From: Parasponia andersonii
Taxonomy: Eukaryota; Streptophyta; Magnoliopsida; Rosales; Cannabaceae
DNA length: 64,000 nt
Direction: 5' to 3'
Assembly: GCA_002914805.1 (NCBI GenBank)
Contig: JXTB01000107.1
Coordinates: 599,220 to 663,219 of the forward strand
Part shown: piece after piece, positions 10,775 to 21,923 of the stretch
Layout of the letters: each line of letters opens with the position of its first letter
Numbering within the stretch: position 1 is the stretch's first letter
The notes under the pieces: generated by a model
Told to the model about the DNA's origin: nothing
The model's input: the letters and a program-made list of their open reading frames with translations, nothing else
Database searches by the model: none
Translations under genes and position numbers: made by a program

Positions 10775-12344
10775 AGAGCTTTTGGAAGAATGGTATGGAT
10801 GATTTTATTTGATTTATAAATTGTTCATACATGATTCAAATTTCTTGCACAATGCATATTGCTTAAACTCTTATATTTGTGCAAATACTTAATAGTTTTT
10901 ATATGATAAACACCATACATAATTAATTGAATTATTTTATCTATATTAGTATTGTATTTGAACTCAAAATGATGCATTACTTGAATTCAATGTTTACACT
11001 TTGTAACTTTATCATTTTGCATTTTTACGCATGATTTTTTTATGGGAACAAATTTTTTTTATGAATATCACATATAAGATTTTCATTAGCTTTCAAAACA
11101 TGCTTTGTTATGTTTTATCTTTTCTGAACATCTATTTCTTGTGGTTGTTTAACTTAGATAACTTATCATGTTTGGATTGGATACTTATTATTAGTTGCTA
11201 ATTCATATGTTTACTTTACATTTGTTAATTGGTATCAATCTTATCTTTCATGTTTATGTAACTTTTTAATGATATCAGAAGGAGAAGAAGAATGTGTTTT
11301 TGATTTAAATTATTTCAATTGAGATCAAGTTAGTCATAATTAGCATCAAACTTGGTTATTATATTTCTTCAAATATAATTGGTAATTGTTTTCAAAAATA
11401 ATTGGTATCCATAATTGATGTCTCTCGTATATGATTGATCTTTTCTTACTTTGACTATTGATATTTTGATCATGATTTATATATTGAGGGGGAGCATATT
11501 TATGATTTGCTTGTGTTAAATTGGCCATTATCATTTTTTTTTATGAATTTTATGCTCTCTATAATTTGATGAAAATGAAGAAAATGAAATTATTTCACTA
11601 TTGTGCTTTAATAACTTTGGATTTCTCGTATGCTTTATGATGAGTATGCTTAGAGAATTTATTTTTAACAAGTGAAATATTAAGATTTAGAGCTTTGATT
11701 ATGTTGATGTGATGAAACTTCTCTACTTGGAATATACTATACTTCTTACACTCATTGACATCACATTATTGTTCAATCTTATGTTTGACATTGTTATTCT
11801 TATTTTGAAAATTATTCAATCCTAGTTTCCTCCATATCTCCTTATTGTTTAACTTGTCATATTATTTTTTATATGGAGAGAAAATTGTTTGAGTATTACT
11901 CTTTTATATATTTTTATCATGAATTCAAATAAAGATAGTAGTATAGTGAATTTATATGGGAAGAATCTTATTTTAAAGGTAAAATGGTTTTTATGCAATA
12001 TCTAGTTTGATATTTGTCTCTATCCTTTTAATGATGTCAAAAAGGGGAGAATAATGTTGATTTATGAATATGAAGAGAAAAGCTTCATTTATGAGCGTGT
12101 ATAATTTAAGGGAGAGAACTTTGTTTAGGCATACATTTCTAATTTTCTCACAATATACTTATGATGCTTAATTGAGTTAAAAAGGGGGAGTAAGTCCCTT
12201 TAACTTTCTCAAGCACATTTTGAGATGGAGCTTAAAATATGGTAAGGAATAAGATAAACTTGTCAAATTTCATACTTTAATATCCTTATTGCATTTTTTT
12301 TTATCTCATAAATCAATGTTTGTCATCATCAAAAAGGGAGAGAT
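10775..12344 (+). other. Non-coding internal region with repeated polypurine tracts
   Basis: This AT-rich segment sits where pol would normally be; no polymerase motif is readable in any frame. Purine tracts recur: GAGGGGGAG at 11486-11494, AAAAAGGGGAGA at 12039-12050, AAAAAGGGGGAG at 12179-12190, and AAAAAGGGAGAGA at 12331-12343 directly before the 3' LTR. The second and fourth are preceded by similar words (GATGTC, CATCATC). Only the last is correctly placed as the functional primer. Confidence 0.8.
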
Positions 12345-14028
12345 TGTTGGGAAATTAAGGTTTCAATCTTACTCACTCTTATTTTGAAGATAACAAATAT
12401 TTGATTTAGTACTAATTATTTAACTTGAGTTTGTAGTGAAATAGTATTAAAGTTCTACCTCAAGTTAATCAAAGAATCAAGCTTAAAGATGGATGCATAT
12501 GGACATATTAGAATCAAGCTTGAAGATGAACAATCAAGATACAAGATTGTATCTAGATAGGGTATATTCATACTTAGTCTTGTATTTGATTTAGTTCATT
12601 GCACATAAATCCTCTTTGCATTAGCTCATACTTTTCAAAAGAGTTTTTAAACTATCTTATGCGTAAAATGGTTATTTTATCATAGAAGTTTGAAAATAGA
12701 ATGACCTTTTAAATGGGAAAAATAAGTTTAAATATGTTGTAAATATATTTGAAATCATGATTATATAAAATAGGCTAAAAGAAGATTTTCTATTTGCAAA
12801 CAAGGATGTGTTTTAGGATGAACACTTTCTAAATTATTGTTAAATATCTTTGTGAAACTAAAATAAGTTTGCAATAGTCAAAATATTCTTTTCAAATTGA
12901 TTTCTAATATTTTTAAAGAGTTTAAAACAAGTTTAGAAGTCAGTTTTTGAAAAATATCAAAAGTTGTTAAAATCTGAAAAATGCCAAAATCCTATCAAAA
13001 TCTGAAATATGACCAAAATATGATTTTGGTTGGTCGACCAACAGTGATTTTGGTCGACCAAAGTTGGTCGACCATTTTTTAGACCAGTGGCCAGAATTGA
13101 CCGTTGAAGCTGAACTGATGTGTCAAACTCCAACGACTATATTTTTGGTCGACCAAATATTTGGCAGAAAGCTAATAACGGCTAGTTTTCTTGGATATCT
13201 ATATATAGAGCCTTATTTGATGACATTTAACATAAGAGCATGAACTTAAATTGATATTCATCTACTCTTAAAGTATCTTAGCCTATTTTCAAATCAATTA
13301 CACTTTCAAATTATATTGAGCAAATCTTAGAGCATTTATAGTGCATTGTTCTCAAATCTCCTAAGCCAAAATTGTATTAATTATTTTGTGAGGAGAATTT
13401 GTGAGTAAGTGTTCACTCTTATTTATTGAAAAACCATTGAGTGTGAGGTGAGGTTGCCACCGGATTTATAAACAACCTAATACAGGTGAAGTTACCACCA
13501 AAGTCATAAACAACTCGTGAGTTGGTGAGATTGGCACCATTGTCTAAATAATCCGGTTAGGTGAGATTGTCACTGGAGTCAAAACAATCCGAGGTTAGGA
13601 GTGATAGAGCCGGAGTCAAGACTATTGTAAAGGCTAGGGTGTGCCTAAGAAGAATTCACTCCATTTGTAAAAGGGTCGGTTAAGCCCATAATCTTGATCC
13701 GATAGTGGAAAGCTCAAAGCAAGTTGCCAAGGGCCGGAGACGTAGGCAAACCGTCGTGTTTATCGAACCTTATAAAAACCGAGTTTGCACTTTCTCTATC
13801 CCTACACTCTTTACTTTATTGCAAGCTATCTAATTGAGTGTTTAATATTGAGTGTGCTTAATATACTTACTATTATTGCTATATGTTTTGGTATTATTGT
13901 TGATTTAGCTAAAAAGTTTTAAAATAGTGGTCTATGGTTTTGAATCGTTGAAAAGTTTGTTAAAATGTTTTAAAACCCAATTCACTCCTCCTCTTGGGTT
14001 GTCAATCTTGGGCTAACAATAGCTAACA
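12345..14028 (+). repeat. 3' LTR of the gag-only Copia element
   Basis: Begins TGTTGGGAAATT at 12345 and ends AATAGCTAACA at 14028, followed by the target duplication AAAGA. It has four copies of TTGGTCGACCA(A) at 13030, 13050, 13064 and 13145, upstream of the TATA-like box at 13199-13208. Confidence 0.92.
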
Positions 14029-15419
14029 AAAGAAATTTTAAAAAATTTGATAAAAATAAAAAAGTTTAAAATTTAAACTTTATTAAAATTATCTATAATC
14101 AAATTTGAATTACCCATAATTGACTAAAATTAATTTAAATTTAATTGAAATTATTTAAATTTAGAAATATTAAAAAAATATTCTAAATTATTATTTAAAT
14201 TGAAATTGCCAAAAATCCTTTAAAAAAAAATACCATAACCAGCTAAACTAAAAAATACAGAGTAACTTCTTCCTTCACACCATGCCTAAAGGGGATTTTA
14301 GCGTATCTCTCCATAAAATTCAGCTCCATAGGTGAGAAATTTCTAAATTCTCAGCCTATTATAGAAACTTCTTCCACGATTTTTACTGTCATTTCAACGA
14401 TGTTTGCTCAAGCATAGAATCAGTCGCTCTGATTCGATGCGGTAGTTCAGTTCGTGAAGAAGCTCCATAATCATTCTCAATTAGTCTAAAAGTATGAGAT
14501 CGATAAGATCGTGTCGAGCTAAGCCGTCATCTTTTTAGAGAGAAAGTGGGGTAAGCGAAAGTGTGAGTAGGTGACGATTTTGGGATTTGGATGGATTTTA
14601 TGAGTTTTTAGGGCTTTTATATAGAATAAGTTTTAAAGGTTGTCATCAATCTATCAATAAAAACTCAAGTTTTCATATTTTTTGTTTTTACTCTGTAATT
14701 ATTAGATTTTGAAATATTATTGTACGTTATTGATCTGTTTTGAGGCATGACTATTATGATTTTCATGTCCTTGTTAATAATAACATTTTTTTTTGGGACG
14801 GGGGGTTGATTTGACTAAGCTCTAATGCCCTATATCCAGTGCTCTTATAACTTGGAATTATAAAACTATATAAAGTTATTTGGCTTTGAAATTGGTTTGT
14901 TAAATTGATTTATTTCACTATTATAGATAAGCATGAGTTAATGGTTAGTTTGATATCAATGAATGTAATCTATAAATTGGAAATTCTCTAGCACATCTGA
15001 TATATTCTATAGTTAGTTAAATGAGGTTGTTCCTTTTAATTAATTGTAGCCAATCCTACATAATAAGAGTACAATTACGGTGATTTGCTTTATTTTCTAG
15101 AAAATGGTACCTAGGCTTCCGACTGTGACGTATTACATCAAGTTGAAGAATTAAGCAAAAATTGAGATAAGTCCTTGACTAGAAGTTACAGACATCAACT
15201 TGGTGGTCCATATATAGAATCGGGTGGCTTAGATTTAGTGTTATTATTTAAATTCTGTTCTTGTTATGTTAAGATTACTTAACAGAGAATATGTATTACT
15301 TAACAGAGAATATGTATTCTGAGCTTCTCAATGATTACTGATTGGTTTTGTGGATGATTGGCTACAATATATTTGACTTAGTTGGCAAGGATTTGACCAT
15401 ATAAGGGTAATTTGATATG
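14029..15419. other. Intergenic DNA without a recognised gene
   Basis: AT-rich at first. A less AT-rich block at about 14270-14640 has no long frame, only short degenerate open stretches; it could be a decayed transposon or gene remnant, but no domain is readable. Confidence 0.5.
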
Positions 15420-15955
15420 TTTTTACAGTTTCTCATGATTTACTTACCTTCATTCTATTGTGCTAAACGAAAATTAAATTAGTTTATATGAAACTTTTGT
15501 GATTTTTTTGTGATTTACTTACGTAACGAGCATTCTGCTATAAAGAAATTAAACTAGTTTCCGTTAACCATTTGTAGTTTATTCTATTTTACTTGTATAC
15601 ATGGTAATTCGCTAAAAAGAAACCTTTGTAGTTTATTATAATTTACTTACGTACAATATATTTCGCCGAAAAGAAACTGAAATATTTTTCAAGTAGCTTT
15701 GTGGTTTCTTAAAATTTACTTACGTACATGACATTTTGCTAAAACGAAATTAAATTGGCTTCTAAGAAACCTTTGTAGTTTCCTGTGATTTACTAATCTA
15801 TATGGTATTCAGCTAAAATGAAACAAAATTGATTTCCGAGAAACCATAAAGATTTCCTTCGACTTACTTACCTATAAAGTATTCTGTTAAAAAAAAACTA
15901 AATTAGTTTTTTAGAAACTTTTGTAGTTTTTTGTGACTTACTTACATAAGAAAAA
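15420..15955. repeat. Tandem array of diverged ~74-bp repeats
   Basis: The word GATTTACTTACGTA or a near variant recurs at about 15437, 15512, 15586, 15641, 15713, 15787, 15861 and 15935. The spacing is 72-75 bp except for one shortened unit of about 55 bp. Between anchors each unit carries a block like GCTAAAACGAAATTAAATT, then GAAACCTTTGTAGTTT. Eight diverged copies are visible. Confidence 0.85.
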
Positions 15956-16831
15956 AATTTATATTTTTTTAAAAATTAAGAATAAGGTGAAAGTGAAAAA
16001 TAATTAAAAAAATAGGAAAAAAATGAAATAAAAGAAAAAAAAAATAAAATTGAGAAAAAAAGAGAATTATTATTAATGACCAATTTGTTTAATTTTGTTT
16101 ATTAGTAACTAATTTGGTTTCTATACGTAGATAATTTTAAAAAGAATAAAAATAAAATAATGAAAAAAATAAGAAAAAACTAATTTGGTTAATTTTGTTA
16201 ATGAAAATTAGTTATGAAATTGGTTTTTATTTATAACTAATATTAAAAATGAAAAAAAGTTAAAAACAAGAGAAAACATTAAAATAATGAAAAGAAACCT
16301 AAAATGTTAGTACTACGGGGGTTGAGCCCTATCAACCAATGTAAGTGGCCTAGTCATTTATGACCGAATCACTAGGCCATGAAGTTGGAACAATCATTTT
16401 GGCTCATTTAATATTAAAAAATTGTATTTGAAAAAGATAGTAAAAATTATAAAAATATAACTGCGTTTTTTAGTTGAAGTATTTAGAAAAATGCTAATAA
16501 AGGTTGTATGGAATTTTAATTATTTTTGTATATCGTATTGTTGGTATTATTTTTAAAAAGATAGGTATAAGCGTTCAAAATAAGAAGAGAAAAGCCCACA
16601 TTTCAAAAATAGTAAAAGGTTCTCTAAAAACAAAGTATTAAGAGGTATGTATCGGGGGGGAAAAAAAAAAGTAGTAAAAGGTAAAGAAATCGATTAAAGA
16701 AGGTGGTTTAATACAAGTGGATAATGGCTAATTACTCCACAAGTTGGTTTTGGTTCATTCAAATTTAATAGATACCATTTTGTTCTTTACTCTTAAACGG
16801 CCCCCGAAAGCAGGCCCAGTTGCCCAATTTT

Positions 16832-16837
16832 CACGTG
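16832..16837 (+). promoter_or_regulatory. G-box (CACGTG) upstream of the first PME gene
   Basis: A CACGTGG core lies about 325 bases upstream of the ATG. G-boxes bind bHLH and bZIP factors in plants, but a six-base palindrome is weak evidence alone. Confidence 0.35.
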
Positions 16838-17054
16838 GACAAAAATTTTTGGCAGCTATAAAGAAGCGATAATCGGTCAAAAAGAAAATTGAAAGTGTCC
16901 CCCCCTTCCCCCCCCCCAAAAAAACAAAACAAAACCCACTGGATCAAAATGAAGGACAATGATTCTCATTCCCACGATTTAAATTTTTTCGTAAAAAGTA
17001 AAAGAGGGTGAATAAAGATTATGCAAAAACCCAAAAATATCCCTACATAACTTT

Positions 17055-17061
17055 TATATAT
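17055..17061 (+). promoter_or_regulatory. Putative TATA box of the first PME gene
   Basis: TATATAT-like sequence within CTTTTATATATTGAAC, about 105 bases before the ATG at 17162, a plausible distance for a plant core promoter with a 5' leader of about 70 bases. Confidence 0.5.
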
Positions 17062-17161
17062 TGAACCCTCATTGGCCCTTCTCTAATTCATACTCTGTCC
17101 GAAAAAAGAAAGAAAGAAAAAAAAAAAACCTCTTTTTTCTACTTAAAAAAATAAAACAAAT

Positions 17162-20100
17162 ATGAAAAAGCCCGGCGGCGCTAGAGAATTTCTCGCCGGA
17201 ATGTCGGAAACCAACAAACGCAAGAAGCTCTATCAAGCTCTTTTCGCCACTCTTCTACTCGTCGCCGCCGTAATCGGCATTGTCGCGGGAGTAAATTCCC
17301 GAAAGGCCCCTAGCAACGACGTCGTTCTGGACCCAACAACTCACGCCATACTCAAGAGCTCATGCAGCATAACTCGGTTCCCCGAGCTATGCTACTCCAC
17401 CGTGGCCTCCAACGCCGGAGCCGCCAAAAGGGTCAGGAGCCCGAGGGACGTGATCGAGACCTCGTTGAACATCACCATCACGGCTGTCGAGCACAACTAC
17501 TTCGCCATCAAGAGGCTGGCCGAGACCCGAAAGGGGTTGACCAAGCGGGAGAAGACGGCTCTCCACGACTGCCTGGAGACCATCGACGAAACCCTAGACG
17601 ATCTCCGCGAGGCCCAGGATGATCTCCACGTGTACCCCAACAAGAAGTCCCTGAGCCAGCACGCCGACGACCTCAAGACCCTCCTTAGCGCCGCCATTAC
17701 CAACCAGGAGACCTGCCTCGACGGCTTCTCCCACGACAAGGCCGACGAGAAGGTGCGGAAGGTGCTGATCGCCGGGGAGGTCCACGTGGAGCGCCTGTGT
17801 AGCAACGTGCTCGCCATGATCAAGAACATGACCGACACCGACATCGCCGCCGAGAGGCTGAGGGCGAGTGGTACCAGTAGTACTAGTGGTACGGACAACA
17901 GGAAGCTTCTGGGAGATATGACGGCGGTGGATGAGCATGGGTGGCCGGAGTGGCTGTCGGCGGCGGACAGGCGGCTTCTGCAGTCGGGGAGTGGTACGGC
18001 GAATGTGGTGGTGGCGGCGGACGGTAGCGGGGACTACAGGACGGTTTCGGAGGCGGTGAAGGCGGCGCCGGATAATAGTAAGACGAGGTACGTGATTAGG
18101 ATCAAGGCGGGTGTGTATAGGGAGAATGTGGATGTGTCTAAGAAAAAGAAGAACATTATGTTTTGGGGAGATGGACGGAAAAACACCATTATTACCGCAA
18201 GTAGGAATGTGGTTGATGGGAGCACAACCTTCAATTCGGCCACAGTTGGTAAGTTCCCCCCCCCCCCCCCCCAAAAATTTTTGCTTCCATTTTTTGCTCC
18301 TTTTAAAATATTCTTCTATTATTATTACTTTTTCCTTAACTATATTTCCTTTCTAGCTAGGTCGTTAAAGAAGGTTTTGTCTAATTAAAGTGTCTTTAAA
18401 ATGGAGATTTATTAAAGTTACTAGCTAGGATCTCCATCCTGAAAAATTTGGGTAGTTACCACTAAATTGTACGACTCTTCGAGTCGCAGCTACTTACTAA
18501 ATGTGTTAACTGCAGTTGCAGTTGATTGTTTGGATTTATTTTCGTTTTGTATTTTTTATTTTTTTTAAAACAGAAAATTGATTTTTTTTTTTTTTTAAGA
18601 AATTTGCTTGTATACTTTATTTTTGTTTTTGACTCTTAAAGATTTTAAACGATTTTTTCAGATATACACGACTATCTTTTCTTTTTACTTGGAATTTTTT
18701 TTTCTTGTGCTAAAAGTCAATTATATGATGGAGGTGGGCCTGCCTTTTGCCCCCTAAATTAAATGTTTCAATGTGTTTAAATGGCTGCTATCACAATTAT
18801 TCACAAATGGTTTTTCCTTACTTTTTTGTTTTTTTTTGAAAGGACCGTGATGGTTGATTTAATCTACATTTAAGAGCCTTATCTACTATTGGGTTGGATG
18901 GTCCAGAATTAATAGAAAGATTTAAAATTCCAACGCAAACACGAACGGCCACCCTTCTCTGTCCCAAACTTTCAGTGGCTGATGTTCATGTTCCTAGCTC
19001 TCCTCTCGTGCTGTGTCGCCCAGCTAAGCTTCCACTAACATAGATATTTTCTTTTGAAAAACTAGAAATGGCCATGATTTCAGCCAGTTTTCTCGTTGGT
19101 AACCCACGTATCCCAATTTGGCAAGGCAATTCATACACTCTACGTATATTTAAATGTCGTTTTTCTAATCCCATGGACAGAAAAAACAACAAAAAAGTGT
19201 CGACGAGCTAAACCCCTCGTCAATAATTGTGGACACGATTATACGTGTAGTGAGCGCCTAGCAGGTGCAATAGTACAAAATGGCATGATATTTGGGGGAA
19301 AAAAAAAAAGTAAAGATTATTCCAAGAATATTATTTGATTATACTTACTTCTCTATCCATTTCTGTCGGAAAAGACATATAATTGCAGACCATTTTTCAT
19401 GATGAGCTAGTGATTCGGTGCAATATATGTTTTTGTAGTGTGGATATTTAACAATTTTAGTACTAAAACGGCCATTAGATATCCAAAAAAGTTAAGTAAC
19501 GGCCATTAGATATCCAAAAAAGTTGAAGTATTTGTTCACACACAAATACATCTATAGTCATGATCTGCTTCTTAAGTTAGTTATTTTTTAAATGTAGTGG
19601 TTTGAGTTAATTCGTGGCCAAATAGCTAGAAGTTTCCACTACAAACCACTATAACATTTATGGTGAAAACATTAATATTTCTCTTGTCTTCAAAGGTAGA
19701 GCCTAGGCCCTAAGTTTGTTTTTAATTTTTTAACCATTCCACTACCGCCATTATCAGGGTGTGAATGACCGTAATTAAAAAAGACTCCAACTATTTGACG
19801 ATGGAGTTGTTCTATCTTTTCCGTAACTACAATTGCAGGCGCATTAATTATATTATCTATATGTTTGAAGCCTTTCTTTCGTGTCTAATTGTTGGAGCCA
19901 TTTTATTTTACAGCTAGGGACTTAGTCCCTTTATTTATGTTGATTGCAATTTAAGCCAGTGTCTACTCTTTGACTTTTACCATTATATATACACTACAAT
20001 TTCTCTTCGTCTTGGCACTATATCCTAGATATTAGAGGATGCTTTTTTGATCCTTCCTTTTCATAAAGAGGTTTTGTCTTTTTTCGTTTTTATTTTTTTT

Positions 20101-21923
20101 TTCAATTTATGAATTTTCTCTTTCTCACTGCTTGAGTAATCTTCTGGATTGGTTTAATTCCCCAGCCCATCTGAACACGATTTTTTAGTCGTGCATCATA
20201 TTATATATATATATATATATATATGTATATAGGTCATCTTCAATTACAGCGCTTAATTTGCCTATACTAAAGATACTAATAAATTAATTAACTACTCGAT
20301 CGAGCAAGTAAGTGACCTTAGTTATTTCTTTTATTTTTTAGCAATGTATAGATAGTACTACAACTTTCAGAAACTCACAGCTTGTCCCTAAAATGCCAAT
20401 TGAGTGGTGAGTATACATAGAGTACGTGTTAACTAAAGGGTCCGTAGACATTTCAGTGTACACGTGATTATTGTTTATGGAATTCAAATTTTAAAAAAAT
20501 GATCGTGTACGCGCAAGGAAATGGATAGGTTATTTAGCAAAAAATAAAATAAAAAATGAAATAGATAGGTTCGTCTGGCAAGCGACGGCCAACCACTTTG
20601 TTGGGTCACTCTAGTTTTTTGGTTACTATTTGGTGGTCATTCACTTAATTTTTGTATCCCCAGTGTCCCTTTCTGACAATCAAACTTTGATCATTCTTCC
20701 TTGACACCAAACCTAGATATGTCCCCGCATTTGAATTGCTTTAGATCTCGCCAAAGTGGCCTGGGCCTCCTCCCCGGCTAAGCTTCATTTAATATTCCTT
20801 TATTTTTGGCCCTTGTCTTGTCCTTCATATTAAATGGATAAGATTAGTTGGCTTTTGGCTCTCTCGCTATTAACATAAAACCCTACGTACTACAAATTAC
20901 AACGACACAACATGCATGACTGTGTGATACATTTGGTATATAATTTACTCTTAAGGCAGAACATAATTATTCAATATTATATTAGAAAAATATGTTTCAC
21001 ATTGGATAAATCCAAATGTGTGATAACAAATATATATATATATATATGCAAGTTATACCACTTTTGTTCGTACATGCAGTACTCTACCCTAGCAACCTAC
21101 TTTTCTATTATTAAAACGTGCTCCGGTGCTAGATATAATTCATTTCGCTCCATTAATATACTGAAAAATTCCTTTCAAAAAAAAAATATATACTGATAAA
21201 TTTAATTGCTCTTTTTTCACGTGTTTCGCAGCGGCGGTCGGTTCGGGATTCTTAGCAAGAGACATAACGTTCCAAAACACAGCGGGTCCCTCGAAGCACC
21301 AGGCGGTGGCTCTCCGGGTCGGGTCGGACCTATCCGCGTTCTACCAGTGCGACATGCTGGCCTACCAAGACACCCTCTACGTCCACTCCAACCGCCAATT
21401 CTACATCAACTGCCTGGTCGCCGGCACCGTCGACTTCATCTTCGGCAACGCTGGCGCGGTGTTACAGGACTGTGACATCCACGCGCGGCGGCCCAACTCG
21501 GGCCAGAAGAACATGGTGACGGCGCAGGGCCGGGTCGACCCGAACCAGAACACCGGGATCGTGATACACAAGTCCCGGATCGGGTCCACGTCCGACCTGA
21601 GAACTGTCCAGAGCAGCTTCCCTACGTACCTGGGGAGGCCTTGGAAGGCGTACTCTAGGACCGTGATCCTCAAAACGGACATAAGTGACGTCATAGTCCC
21701 CGCCGGGTGGCACGAGTGGGATGGGTCTTTCGCTCTGAACACGTTGGTTTACAGGGAGTACCAGAACACCGGTGCCGGGTCGGATACCTCGAGGAGGGTG
21801 ACGTGGAAGGGGTACAAGGTGATCACTAGTGTCAACGAGGCCCAGCAGTACACAGCAGGCAATTTCATTAGTGGAGGGAGCTGGTTAAGCGGTACGGGAT
21901 TTCCATTCTCACTTGGTTTGTAG
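17162..21923 (+). CDS. PME3: Pectin methylesterase with PMEI pro-domain (Arabidopsis PME3/PME2-like)
   Basis: Exons are 17162-18248 and 21232-21923, joined in phase 1, giving 592 residues. The enzyme (EC 3.1.1.11) removes methyl esters from cell-wall homogalacturonan, releasing methanol. Residues 24-44 form a membrane segment or signal anchor. A PMEI-like pro-domain follows (about 58-225; Cys68, Cys77, Cys137, Cys185). The processing sites RKLL (247-250) and RRLL (270-273) are where Golgi subtilases free the mature enzyme in this family. The catalytic domain (about 280-592) keeps GVYREN, HQAVAL (Gln386), YQDTL (Gln408, Asp409), DFIFGNA (Asp430) and LGRPW (Arg498), so it should be active. The length and N-terminus resemble Arabidopsis PME3/PME2; which of the two is orthologous is not resolved. 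The exons are much richer in GC than their surroundings. The start was chosen because it opens the basic stretch before the membrane segment. Confidence 0.95.
18249..21231 (+). other. Intron of the first PME gene (2983 bp)
   Basis: Begins GTAAGT, followed at once by a poly-C run (about 18256-18272), and ends TTTCGCAG. It holds a direct duplication of 31 bp (starts 19468 and 19499), a TA microsatellite at about 20200-20228 and another at about 21030-21048. No coding domain or complete transposon was recognised in it. Confidence 0.9.
19468..19528. repeat. Two-copy 31-bp tandem duplication in the PME intron
   Basis: The word ACGGCCATTAGATATCC followed by AAAAAAGTT occurs at 19468 and 19499 without mismatch over about 28 bases, indicating a recent slippage or duplication event. 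Confidence 0.9.

Larger units (their letters stand above)
7809..14028 (+). mobile_element. Complete gag-only Ty1/Copia element, Sirevirus-like
   Basis: Two long direct repeats with TGTTGG..TAACA ends bound the element. The five bases AAAGA occur at 7804-7808 and again at 14029-14033, a perfect target-site duplication. Inside are a primer binding site, one gag-like frame and a purine tract, but no protease, integrase, RT or RNase H. It is therefore non-autonomous and would have needed enzymes from a related element. Several AAAAAGGGGGAG-type tracts before the 3' LTR and palindromes in the LTRs recall Sireviruses. The LTRs differ by many substitutions and indels, so the insertion is old. Confidence 0.9.
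15956..17161. other. AT-rich intergenic DNA and PME upstream region
   Basis: Low-complexity A-rich sequence to about 16290, then unremarkable sequence up to the PME gene. Poly-C runs lie at about 16898-16918. Upstream elements of the PME gene are listed separately. Confidence 0.6.

Noticed and set aside
15420-15955. CRISPR-like array
   Set aside because: The repeats are diverged along the whole unit with no unique spacers, and the window is plant nuclear DNA.
17594-18274. Long minus-strand open frame (226 aa) opposite the first PME exon
   Set aside because: It is a shadow of a GC-rich coding exon; the Arg/His/Pro-rich translation has no domain and the plus strand has a clear, conserved protein.
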